Below, piece by piece: positions 11,340-21,840 of a DNA stretch of 64,000 nucleotides. Source of the stretch: Pezicula radicicola (Eukaryota > Ascomycota > Leotiomycetes > Helotiales > Dermateaceae); NCBI GenBank assembly GCA_003008705.1, contig PDUO01000078.1:1-64000 (forward strand), given 5' to 3'. The position numbers were made by a program, and so were the translations under genes. Below the pieces are notes generated by a model. The model searched no databases. It was given only the letters and a program-made list of their open reading frames with translations, and had not been told where the DNA came from. The first letter of the stretch is position 1. Each line of letters begins with the position of its first letter.

Positions 11340-12000
11340 CCAAGGTTAATTTTATTTTGTAAAATTACATAGGCTCGGCATTTTCAATCCTCGACTTTTT
11401 AAATCATAAAATAACTTTATTAATGTAATAGGTATTAACTTAGCTTACTTCCTCGACCAAAATATAAATAACTATAATGGGAATTTATTAAATAAGTAAA
11501 CAAATTAAGACATTTATTATTAAATTCCTCAGATTCTAGTAATTAAACCCTATATAATATTTTATAATTTTAAGACCTAAAGAGAAAAATATTCTAAATT
11601 TAAACATATTAATAAGACAATAAAAAGAGTTTTTATTTTTGTTTAAAATTGTTTTTAGATAGAATATATTGATTAGATATAAAATAATAATATATAAAGC
11701 CTTTTTAGTTTAGAAAAAATTAGATTGAGTTTAAGTTTCGATAGATTTTCTAAAAGAAGTGTGTAGGCCCTTAGTAGTATTCCGGTAACAAGATAAACTC
11801 TTTATAAAAAATTATAGAAATTTCAAAATTTATTAATTATATTATTCTCTTGCTTCTGCTAAAAAAATCTAGGTTAGGATATTAAAATTGCGTGAATTGG
11901 TTTTAGTAATGCATAAAAAAAGTTGACGAAAAGAGATAAATCTACTGAAACAATTCTGGAATACCACTATAGTGCAGACGAATACTCGTACATTGGTCCG
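11340..12000. other. AT-rich island between methyltransferase and oxidase
   Basis: Highly AT-rich, with stops in all frames. It is framed by GTACGAGTATT near 11287 and its complement AATACTCGTAC near 11981, so it may be a degraded inserted element with inverted ends. No coding content recognised. Confidence 0.45.
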
Positions 12001-12150
12001 GACAGCTGACCCAATACATCGTGCACAACCCTTTAATATCTGCACCCCTAGAAAATTATAAGTATCGGTTCTGCCCTCGAAATGAGTGAGTTTGAGAATA
12101 ATTCCAACTTCTGTAGGATTCCTTGAACACTCGGCTCTTTTGGTAAATCA

Positions 12151-14827
12151 ATGGAGATGCAGTCAATCTATCTATACTTCGTTTTCTCTCTGCTCTGGGC
12201 CATTACCAAGGCTCTCTTTACCTACGAACTGGAACTTACATGGGAAATTGGCTCGCCAGATGGGGTAGAAAGGTATATGATCTTCGTCAACGGCCAGTCG
12301 CCGGGACCAACTTTGAATATCACGCAAGGTGATGATGTTGAAGTAAGTCCCACGAGCGAAACTGCCACTCCATTAACAGTTTCCTTATATTAATATTATC
12401 TAGATAATCGTCCGCAATAATATGCCTTTTTACACAACTGTACATTATCATGGAATAGAGTAAGCAACAAATTGATTATTTGCGAGATCCTAGCCTTAAC
12501 ATCATTGCAGGCAAGAAGGTACTCCCTGGTCAGACGGCGTACCTGGTGTCTCTCAAAGACCAATTCCCGCTGGAGGTACGTTTACCTACAAGTGGACGGC
12601 AACTCAGTACGGGACCTTTTGGTACCATGGCCACTCAAGAGGTCAGATCATGGATGGCCTTTATGGGCCTATACAGATCAGGTTGGTAAATGCATAAACT
12701 CTAATTGTAGGAATCACAAAAGTCTGATGACCTGTTTAGTCCATCTCAAAGTATTGCCACTCCTTATACCTCAATAAGCAATAATACTGAAGACATCGCG
12801 GCTCTTGAGAAAGCTGCCCTTGACCCAATGATAGTCACTCTAAGCGATTGGAGTCATTTCACTTCTGAAGAGCTTAGAGATATTATTGTTACTGCAAACA
12901 TAGACGCACTGTAAGTTCTTGGTCGTATGTAGTGCACTCCAGGTATTGAGTTCTTCGAACCAAGAATTTGGACTAGGTCCAATATTAGCTTCTGTGGAAT
13001 CAAGGATCAGTCTAATTCATTGGGAATATGTGCTTGGCAATGAAATGAGCCGATTGACAGACTCCTGATATACAACCCTTTGGACACCTACTTACAAGTT
13101 TTGTACAGATGCATGGACACTATTCTCATCAACGGGAAAGGCTCTGTGAACTGTCAATCAGTAGATTTTCTTACATCTCTGGTGCCGGCCTCAGTTATTG
13201 CACTCCTTGACGGACTGCCAATTACTGACAAGGGGTATGGCAACCGTCCCCACGAAGTGAAACACACTTTCAGGCACTAACTGCCAAATGACTAGATGCT
13301 TGCCATTGACGTCGACAGCAGTCCAAACAAATACAACTCACTATTTCGATCTTGTACCTGACACCCTGTTTGGGAACTGCTCAGCAACCAATGCAACAAT
13401 GGAAGTAATCTCAGCCAATACGTCCAATACGTGGATGAGTTTGAACTTTATCAGTGCATCAAGTGTTAACGAACTAACAAGTTAGTCTTCCAGCCTTGAA
13501 GGAAGACATTGCTAACACGATTTAAGTCTCTATTGACAGTCATCCCATGTGGGTGTACGCTGTTGATGGATTATTCATCAACCCACAACTCGTCGAGGTT
13601 CGCTACTCCCCAGCGACCTCTAAAGTCTATACTAACTTCCTTAGGCCATCACCTGTACCCATGGCAGCCGCTACGCCGCAGCGATAAAACTAGAACAAGA
13701 ACCAGGAAACTACACCATCCGCGTCGCCTCCTCAGGTAGCAATCAAAAAGTAAGCGGGTACGGCACTCTCTCCTACGAATCCAGCGCCTCCAACTACACC
13801 GACACAGCCACCACATCGACAGAACCCTATATAACATACGGCGGCAGCAACACCTCTACCAATGTAACCTTCTTCGACAGAGCCCTGGCGTCCCCCTACA
13901 CCCCAACTGCACCTTCACAAAATGTATCCACCACACATCACCTCGCACTAAACCGCATAGATGACGCTTGGGTGTGGGCTCTAAACGGCAGTCCCTTTGG
14001 CGTGCCTCGAGAGGTCGCAACACCACTCCTCTTCGACCCGACGTCTGCGATTTTGGATCTGACTATCACAACGAGCAATGGGAGTTGGGTTGATATCATC
14101 ATGGAGATGGAGGGGTATCAACCTAGTCATCCCATTCATAAGCATAGTAACCAGGGGTTTTTGATTGTGAGTATTCATTCTTTCCTGGGGTTGAAATTAA
14201 AACTTTTATTGTTTTCGTTTTGTCAGATAGAAATTCTATATGATTGCGTTTTGCGTGGGAACTAATTTCTGAGTGGATATAGGGAGAGGGAACAGGTTCT
14301 TGGAACTGGACTTCGGTTGAGGAAGCGATGCAAGAAATTCCCGACTCGTTTAATTTAGTTGATCCTCCTTTAGTTGGTAAGTATCACCCAATTCTTCCAG
14401 TTGTCCTCCCCTTAGACTCTTTCTCCCCTTGCAATCACGGAAAGGCATTTAGAAAGCAGGACTAAAAGTTCCTCACAGATACCTTCTATACACCAGCAAC
14501 ATACTACACGGGTTCCTGGCTCGTCTTCCGCTACCAAGTCGTGAATCCCGGTGTAAGAATTTCCCTTCTTCCTCTCCAACTTCCATCCTTCCAAGCCCTC
14601 AATTCCTCAAATCATCACCTTTTCAACCCCACCTAGACTCATTTTTCTCACCAAGAAAAAAAAAAGTTCGTAATTTAACGCAGACCTAGGCCTTCTTCAT
14701 CCATTGTCACATAGACCCACATATCGAAGGCGGCATGGCAATGGCGATCCTAGACGGTATCGACGCGTGGCCGACCATACCAGAAGAATATCTGAACGCC
14801 TCTGCCTCTAGTCAAGAGGGCAGGTAA
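12151..14827 (+). CDS. Secreted laccase-like multicopper oxidase
   Basis: I assemble eleven exons: 12151-12342, 12404-12459, 12511-12681, 12740-12910, 13109-13234, 13296-13480, 13527-13597, 13645-14166, 14283-14376, 14479-14552 and 14690-14827. The total is 599 residues and no frame is broken. An N-terminal hydrophobic signal ([18 protein letters not shown]) indicates export. All four copper-ligand blocks are present: [21 protein letters not shown] and [12 protein letters not shown]. The sequence follows the three-domain fungal oxidases used in pigment and polyketide clusters. It would oxidise phenols or hydroquinones with O2, giving quinones or coupled dimers. ATG 12157 is an alternative start. 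The intron at 12911-13108 (198 bp) is unusually long for this locus. Confidence 0.85.
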
Positions 14828-15098
14828 TTCCTTCAAATCGCTTAAGGTCAGGGAAAATTGAGTCTCCTTAAGAGATAGAACTTTGTAGTTGATGTAACTG
14901 TTATTTGGTTGATAGTTAGGGTTAATATGAAGTGCTTTTAAGTCTCCACTCTCGGTGCGGTTGTTGGTAATGTGGCTCCAGAATATAGCTATTGGATGGC
15001 TGTCCTGAGCTTAGGAGACGTTATACTCTGCTCTTTTAGTAGGTACGTGGACCATTGTCACATATCTGTGTAGATATAATCGCTCCCCTCGCCCTAAG

Positions 15099-15309
15099 TT
15101 AGACTGCGCTTGAGGCTGGGACATGTTCACTCACTGCACCGACTTCTACGAGGTTGAAGAGTTGCGCAGAGTAGATGAGATAGATAGCAAAGACCACAAT
15201 AAATGTCTTTGCGTACAGATGAGCGACAGGCTCATAATCATCCTCGATGCTCTCCCTTACCATAGGTGGAACGTCGCTGTGCTCCAATTCGCTCACCAAT
15301 TCCGTCATT
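15099..15309 (-). pseudogene. N-terminal scrap of a membrane protein, possibly an MFS transporter
   Basis: From ATG 15309 the frame reads a soluble, acidic N-terminus (MTELVSELEHSDVPPMV) and one hydrophobic helix (TFIVVFAIYLIYSAQLFNLV). It then reaches a possible GTGAGT splice donor. The pattern resembles the start of fungal siderophore/TRI12-type MFS transporters, but I could not follow further helices downstream. It lies between cluster genes, so it could be the ruin of the cluster's exporter. The identification is weak. Confidence 0.25.
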
Positions 15310-15330
15310 GGCCAATATAACAGGATATTA

Positions 15331-15598
15331 CACCTGTATGCACGAATTGTGTTATCGATTTTTGGCTTATGTGGCACTCTTTTTTTGTTGTAATACATCT
15401 CTAGGACACTATTTCTTTAATAATAAATTAACTATAAATTTAAAAAGCTTAAAATTAAAATATATTATTACTTATATAGTTATATTCCTTCCTATAAAGT
15501 ATTATAGAAAAATTCTTAAAATTAAAACATTTTAAAATTTAAATTATAAGTGTTGCAGCAGAAAAGAGTACGTATAAACAATTCGTGCATACAGGTGT
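15331..15598. mobile_element. 268-bp TA-inserting MITE
   Basis: Perfect 19-bp terminal inverted repeats (CACCTGTATGCACGAATTG) face each other, immediately flanked on both sides by TA (15329-15330 and 15599-15600). That is the target duplication of Tc1/mariner-type elements. The interior is very AT-rich and non-coding. It lies just beyond the start of the membrane-protein scrap at 15309. Confidence 0.75.
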
Positions 15599-15959
15599 AA
15601 TCAATATACTCACGTTGGTCAATAATCGCTACACCCACTAATATGCAACGGTCACCAATTCGAGCGTGTGAGCGCATCAGAGGTCTTCTTCCTCTTGTGC
15701 TACTTCTACCGTAATTCGTGTTACGTGGAGTAAAATCAAATAGTCTCAATTGTAAGATTAGTTGGCGATGAAGACAAGGTTAATGGTTCTTAGACGCTCT
15801 CGACTCGCACAACTGCGTAAATATGATCCTCGGCAGTTGGTACTATACTGACTATACCTTGCATCTCGCCAAGCAATCATGTGGAGGTCAAGGCTGAATC
15901 AGAGAGCAGATACCGTCTGATTAGAGTTCCTCTCCACGTGTGTAAGAACTTACAGTACG

Positions 15960-16409
15960 TGGACATAAGTCTGTCGTGTACCCTATTTTACACTAAAACA
16001 CTCTTAGTATATCTACTTATATAACTTTACCTTAGGCTATAAGTATACCTAAAAATTTAACTAGTAAGTATTTTTAGAATTTTTAGTAGACTTTTCTATA
16101 TTATATTTTAATTATATCTAATAGTTTATATAGGATATAGGAAATAATTAAAGGTAATAGTTTTTTAAGTAAATTTTAGTATAAAACTAGTTAATTATAT
16201 ACTCCTCTTATTTCTAATTACTATTAATAAATCCTAGTAGTCTATAATTTTAATATAGATATATAATATTATAGATAACTATTAAATAAATAAATTTAGA
16301 ATAAAGACTTTAATAAATTATCTCTTCTTTACTATAAACTTTTAAAGTACTAGGTGTAAGTTATAGTATAAAATAAGGGGTTATATAATAGACTTATATC
16401 CACCTACTG
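15960..16409. other. AT-rich tract, no gene
   Basis: TA-rich sequence with stops in every frame, bordering the hAT-type MITE. It is probably RIP-mutated repeat sequence. Confidence 0.5.
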
Positions 16410-16681
16410 TAGTATTACTAATAATATATTATTAATATTATTTATATATTATTTATATAAAAAGGTTTATATACTATTATACTTAGATATACTTCTTATA
16501 CTACTTTATAATTATTATAAAAAAAATTATATCTTTATTCTTAGTAAACTTATTAGAGACGATTTTTATAAAGAACTTTAACTTTAGCCTATATCTTTAT
16601 ATAAATATACGTTTAATACAGGTATTTATACAGGAACCAAAGTCGCGTAATACGATATCGCCTATATTGTTAGCAACACTG
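16410..16681 (+). mobile_element. hAT-type MITE, copy A
   Basis: About 272 bp. The right end reads, on the opposite strand, CAGTGTTGCTAACAATATA. The left end reads TAGTATTACTAATAATATA, which is the same sequence with only C-to-T and G-to-A changes. The flanks ACCTACTG (16402-16409) and ACCTACCG (16682-16689) form an 8-bp target duplication with one C/T difference. It is non-coding. A related copy in the opposite orientation lies at 20697-20966. Confidence 0.7.
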
Positions 16682-17075
16682 ACCTACCGTAGGTCTGACA
16701 ACGAGTGAGAATGAAGAGGAGTAGCCTTGGAAGAGAGCTGACGCGTTGCCTCGGGCAATACAACGGTCTCAAAGAAGGAGAAATAGAATGTAGAATTCCA
16801 GGATCTACCTGCTTCGAGTAGCCTGTCTTTCTCTTGTGACAATTTTCACATCAAATTTTCGGACAGGGCGACGAATGAGTGCATACACTCAATTATGTAT
16901 TTATGTCAAAAATTCTGTCTTGACTATCCCCCCCTTGATGCATCTAAGCTCTTAATCCCTCTCTATGCACTACGAGAGACAAAACTTCCATAATATAATC
17001 ACGTTCCATGCATGCAGCTTTGCCATTCCAATTCACCAATATCCCAAAATATTTTTCATAATCATCCCGTACAAA

Positions 17076-18595
17076 ATGGGCTCAAATTCTGCCGTATCTC
17101 TAAACATCATAATCGTAGGGTCAGGCATCGCTGGCCTTTCCGCTGCAATCTCTTTACGCCGAGCTGGCCATAATGTTACTATGTATGAGAAGTCAAATCT
17201 GAATACCGAGCTAGGAGCCGCGATTCATGTCTCTCCAAACGTTACCCGCTTCCTTACGCGATGGGGGCTCGATCCTGTTGCGTGTCGATTTGTCGAGTCA
17301 ACTGGCAGCTCTCGGACCTGGGGCTCAACTCTAGAGCTGTTCTCTCAGAGTGGAGAGGAGGAGGATGGCGAGAAATTGTTTGGCGCTCCACTATGGTTTG
17401 CTCATAGAGTCGATTTGCATGAGGCGTTGAAGAGATTGGCGACCACGCCCGAAGGTGTTGGACAGCCAGCTGTCATACACCTCAGTAGTGAGGTAGTGGA
17501 ATATGTACAGGCACTTTCAGATACTTTTTCCTCGTTGCCATAATACGTACAATGCAGGCTGACTTGCATTTTAGGATCCTGAAGCTGGTTCCATAACCTT
17601 GAAAGATGGCCGGGTCATGACAGGTGACCTTGTCATAGCAGCAGATGGAGTCCATACTCGAGCTGCGAACATAATTCTTGGTTTTCACTATCCAGTACAA
17701 TCAACACACAACTTCGCATACAGATTCCTAATTCCTTCAAGCGAGCTCAAGGCAGACGACGAGACCAAATGGTTTCTCGACGGTGCGAAGCCATTGTTTA
17801 GAGTCTGGATGGGTCAAGACAAGAGAATCATCTGCTATCCTTGCCGCAAGTACGTATGACAAATTCTCAACCGCATATGACAAGATCTGATATAAAATAA
17901 GCAACGAGATACAGAACTTTGCGGCGATCTTTAGAGAAGAGTGCTCTTCTCTAATGGAAGACTGGCATCAACCCGCATTCCAAAGCGGGCTCTTAGACCG
18001 CTACTCGGACTTCCATCCTTCGCTACTCTCTGTTCTTAAAAAAGCATCAGACATCAAGCAATGGCCGCTTCTCTATCGTGAACCTTTGAAGACGTGGCAC
18101 AAAGTGAAACTAGTCATGATAGGTGACGCCGCACACCCAATGCTACCACATCAAGGACAAGGTGGGGCGCAGGCGATGGAAGATGCTGTTGCACTGGGCC
18201 TTTGCTTGTCGAATCTACCCGCACAGGCCAATAGTGAGCAATTAGAAGATACGTTGCAGCTGTTCGAGGAAATTAGGAGGAGACGAGCAAGTAGTACTCA
18301 AGTTCTGAGCAATTTTGCCAGGGAAGATAAGAACGGAAAGACTGCTATCGTCAACGCGGGTTTCATGAAAGAGGAGGAGGTCCCTGGTAAGTCCTGATTT
18401 GGTTTTCTGCAATTCTTCGGATGGAATTTTTGAATGGCGAAATGATCCAGAACGCCTTCGTTGCTAATCAATAATATAGAAACGCAAATCGAATTCATGA
18501 CATACCTTTATCAGTATGATGTGGTAAAGGACTGTGAAAAGATCTTGACACAAGCTGTTGAGAAGTGGAATATCCCTCCAGGGTTTTTTGACTAA
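17076..18595 (+). CDS. FAD-dependent aromatic monooxygenase (salicylate-hydroxylase-like)
   Basis: Spliced from 17076-17504, 17575-17849, 17902-18386 and 18480-18595, giving 434 residues, normal for single-component group A flavin hydroxylases. It has the N-terminal dinucleotide motif IIIVGSGIAGLSAAISLRR, the central DG motif LVIAADGVHTRA and the FAD-ribityl GD motif MIGDAAHPMLPHQGQGGAQA. It would hydroxylate an activated aromatic ring with NAD(P)H and O2. Relatives act on salicylate- or orsellinate-type acids, sometimes with loss of the carboxyl group. It sits between two inverted MITE copies together with the EthD gene. I chose ATG 17076 because the upstream in-frame ATG (16965) adds no family sequence. 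No lesion seen. Confidence 0.85.
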
Positions 18596-18956
18596 GTAGT
18601 GGCAAGACTTTAACTCTTTGAACAACTACCATAGCCAATCATTACCCGTAACAACACGACTCTTACTGTGGTGAATATGGAGAGAGGAGATTTCGCGAAG
18701 AGAAGCCGGATGGCTTATTGACATATATCTGACGATGTCTTTGGCAACCCCAATTAAATCACCACACCAGGTCTGATACCTACTCTCAATATCCCGTGAA
18801 CACTTGCAAATTACATTTTACCAATAATCTGTCATCACAAATGATGACGCCCAATATGAGAGGAACCTGAAGTTTTGTCTGCAGTGAGCAATCTGCTAGA
18901 GGTTTAGGAACCGTAAGATTCCGACGGTGAAATATGTGTTCTGTCAGCTTCGCGCA

Positions 18957-19361
18957 CTAATACTTCCACTGGCGTCCTCCTGGAGTGATCGACGGATCGA
19001 GAGGGAGAAGTCTTGCTTTAAGTGGCTTTCCCCGGTTAGATGACTCGTCCTCTGTAAACTGGCGGAAGAACTCATCTTCCAAAAGACACTCGAGGGTGCT
19101 CTTTTGCTCGGTGATCACAAATTCACAGCCCTCACCCCGCAGCCTGGGCAGCACGACAGTCGCGCCTGCCATAGTGCCCCGCGCTGGCAGACCGAAAGCC
19201 TGAATGTAGCCACCGCCAAACACGAGTCGCTGGCGCCTTTGAATCGGAAAGGTGTGGTTGCTAAGGGAGAGGATGTACTTATGGTGGAGAAACATAACAT
19301 CAAACCCATTACAGAGATCATAAGAGTTAAGCGAGGTACAATTTAAAGAATTGTAATACAA
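18957..19361 (-). CDS. Small unassigned protein, faintly YCII-like
   Basis: This frame of 134 codons has a likely core of RQRLVFGGGYIQAFGLPARG, then GATVVLPRL, CEFVITEQKSTLECLLEDEF and KARLLPL. The order GG.., strand, helix with LL-D-E-F, then strand faintly recalls YCII/dimeric alpha-beta-barrel proteins. The first 35 residues look like read-through of an intron or leader. A possible upstream exon (ITRHARFVHIVKEHPIKG, about 19405-19465) would supply the missing first strand if spliced to the TTAG acceptor near 19270. Its placement between monooxygenase and EthD genes suggests a cluster accessory role. Family and gene model are both uncertain. Confidence 0.35.
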   Translation of the reverse strand: MYYNSLNCTSLNSYDLCNGFDVMFLHHKYILSLSNHTFPIQRRQRLVFGGGYIQAFGLPARGTMAGATVVLPRLRGEGCEFVITEQKSTLECLLEDEFFRQFTEDESSNRGKPLKARLLPLDPSITPGGRQWKY

Positions 19362-19522
19362 TGCTGGCCCTTGATAGGATGCTCTTTGACAATGTGTACA
19401 AATCTAGCATGCCTTGTAATGAAATTCATTCTCGATAAAGTCACCATATTTGGCCATTTGCAGCGGGTTTGACTTGTAACAACAATTGTCTCCAGACGCG
19501 TAGCCTTACACCTGCGAGTTCT

Positions 19523-20057
19523 CTAAATGACTCTTCCATCGACAATGTGATCCTCAACCCATCCGATGGACATGCTGCATAAGTCAGTCTAGGTCTTCTT
19601 TGGTGCATGAAGAGCACTTACTAGACCCTCTCTGGATCTGTGAAAACATCGTGATCGGCCTTTATTTTTTCCTTGTAGTAAGGATCGTTCCTAAAGTTTA
19701 TAAAACACGAAATATCAGGAAATCTGATCTGCGTTATCATATCGTAGCCAGCATTATTGATGAATTGCGAATCCATCACTTGTCCCATCAAAGATTTTGT
19801 GGCAGTAGTGAAATGTGTCTGAAGAGGTTGATGATTAGCAATCGTCGATGGTACTGGTCTTTGCGACGCGGAATAGTTGAGCTTACCATCGTGTATCTGG
19901 TTATACCATGCCGAGCCAAGGCATCTCGAACCAGAGGAGCATGTCTTTCGCTCATGTAGCGGTGGAATTCTTCCTCGCCCATGGTCTGCTTTCTAAACGC
20001 GCATACAGTCCATACCAGCATTGTCGAGCTAGGTTGTGTGGGCGTTGCCAATGCCAT
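19523..20057 (-). CDS. EthD-domain protein
   Basis: Three exons, 19887-20057, 19622-19818 and 19523-19574, with introns of 68 and 47 bp, give 139 residues. The fold signature is visible: an N-terminal strand (MLVWTVCAFRKQ), the YMSERHAPLV motif of EthD proteins, RYTMV, and late FPDISCFINFRNDPYYKEK, ADHDVFTDPERV. EthD proteins are small dimeric alpha-beta-barrels. In aromatic polyketide clusters they serve as dehydratase-, decarboxylase- or cyclase-like accessories. The exact reaction cannot be read from sequence. It runs convergently to the monooxygenase. It is open throughout and ends in TAG. Confidence 0.75.
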
Positions 20058-20159
20058 TTTGACAATTCAATGTTGAAGGAGCTATCACAGGAATATGTGA
20101 ATGATCGTGGACAAGAACCGGACTTTCCATATGTGACGGCAGTTTCTGGATTAATATAG

Positions 20160-20696
20160 TAACGAGTTGGCTCTAGATTAGTTTAGTATTTAGACTTTAA
20201 AACTTATGCTTGGTTTTATTTTCGCCGAGTATTTATCTAGTCTAGATACACTAAGTTCTCTAAGTTCTAAAGAAGTTACTTCTCTCTCTTATTTTCTTTT
20301 AAAACTAGTAACATTTTTACTATTTACTATAATAATAAGTTATCTAGTTAGTACATCTTTATTTAATTTTTTTTAAATAAGTTAAGTAAAAAGAGTATAA
20401 GAAGAGTTAGAAATAAAGGTTATATTTACATTTTAGCAGGGCCTTGGGGGTACTATGCAAAGAGGAGATAATGCTCAACATGCTGGAATCAGTAGAATAT
20501 AGCTGCGATGCTATATAGGACGCGTGTCTAGACAATGACCATGTATAAAGTTATATAGTACTATACGTAAGGGGTGGCGACGACTTAACACCTGTGCGCG
20601 GTGCACGTGTCTACAGAGCTAATGAAGTAAGGTTAAGCTATTTAAGCACAGGTACCTTTACAATAAGCTTTTTACGATAGCGCCGGTCAACTGCAG
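20160..20696. other. Intergenic upstream of EthD, AT-rich in part
   Basis: AT-rich at 20160-20430, then more balanced. No gene recognised. It contains the EthD promoter side. Confidence 0.45.
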
Positions 20697-20966
20697 CAGT
20701 ATGGCTAATAATATAGCAATATCGTATCATTTATATTATTAAGCTAGAATATACTACTTTTGTACATGTATTATATAAAAAACATTAATTAAATTTAATC
20801 TTCTTTTTAGAAATTATCTTAGGTAGGTTTAGTAAGAATAAAGATATAAAAAGTTTAGTAACTTTTATAAAGTAGTATAAGGAGTACAGCTAAGTATAAA
20901 AAAGTATAGACCTTTTATATAAACAATATATATAATATTATTAACAATATATTGTTAGCAACACTA
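20697..20966 (-). mobile_element. hAT-type MITE, copy B (inverted relative to A)
   Basis: About 270 bp. The left end CAGTATGGCTAATAATATA and the right end, read from the other strand as TAGTGTTGCTAACAATATA, are RIP-type variants of copy A's terminal repeat. The flanks AACTGCAG (20689-20696) and AACTACGG (20967-20974) fit an 8-bp duplication with two G/A differences. The right half closely matches the reverse complement of copy A's left half, including AAAGTAGTATAAG-type blocks. Non-coding. Confidence 0.65.
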
Positions 20967-20974
20967 AACTACGG

Positions 20975-21840
20975 ATAAAAGGTATAGTGCAAGCATTTAC
21001 AAATCTCCTCTCCTTTAAACTACCAATCCTAAGAGTCGTGTCTTAAGTACGCACAATAGTACACACAGTTAGAAGAGGGAGTATTTTAAAGCTAGGACTT
21101 AGCTAAATAAGACAAATAAAGCATAGACATGTTTAGTGAGCCAGAGGGATAGTTAAGCTTGGACACAGATTGTAGCACTAAGAACTTGTGCCCCGTCCTA
21201 ATGTAAGGATAGCAAACTTAGGAAACTTAAACTTTAAGATGGAGTTTTCTAGTTTTTCCGCTATAAGGCAGTGATTAAAGAGGCAGGTACAGAGGCATAG
21301 TAATCCTAGTCTACTGCTGGAATTAAGGTCGACGCTGTGTAGAATTACTTCCTAGTATAAAGCATAACACAATCGAGGACGTGGGAGAAAGCAAGAAAGC
21401 CCGGCGTAAGCCCAAAAGGTTTAGATCTTCACTATAAAAATTGACTCTCTCTTTCTCACATACATACACACACACACGGTACTATACGTAATATCCAACG
21501 TAATCATTCTTAAGTATGGTAAGTAGGGGTGAGGCCCGCGTATTACCAGGGGGAGGTCGTATCGTTTGCAAGTTGCTGTATTCGTACGTGCGTGTAGGGT
21601 AACGACTCCTAGCCACGGCATTTTTTATCCTTTGCAAAGCGACAGACGGCAACGAGAAAGGCCGCCTAAAAGATGACGCTATAGGACTTGAGCTACAGCG
21701 GGGCTAAGGGGCTTATACCCTATAGTCTCATTACGGATGGCCCCAACCTTTGTACCATATATTCCATGGCTTTTCTTTTGGCACGAACAAGTTGCCACAG
21801 CATGTTGTATGCACAAAAGTCATATTCTCAACTCTCCAAC
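20975..21840. other. Upstream region of the PKS
   Basis: No gene recognised. It contains a short pyrimidine tract and CA/TA microsatellite near 21445-21480 (CTCTCTTTCTC, ACACACACAC). The in-frame ATG at 21688 would add a 51-residue extension unlike the family, so I treat this stretch as promoter and leader of the polyketide synthase. Confidence 0.4.

Noticed and set aside
12682..12739. An apparent 25-nt intron in the multicopper oxidase (12686-12710)
   Set aside because: A normal 58-nt intron with the GTTGGT donor and TGTTTAG acceptor (12682-12739) gives the in-frame family sequence GPIQISPSQS, so no anomaly is needed.
16965..17075. Longer N-terminus for the cluster monooxygenase from ATG 16965
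   Set aside because: The extension is not family-like and would precede the usual short N-terminal segment before the FAD motif.
19788..20057. EthD gene as a truncated 89-codon frame
   Set aside because: Two standard introns extend it to a complete 139-residue protein, so it is not truncated.
21688..21840. PKS starting at ATG 21688
   Set aside because: The extra 51 residues do not resemble SAT domains, whereas MTSLPSLVVFGS at 21841 is a typical start.
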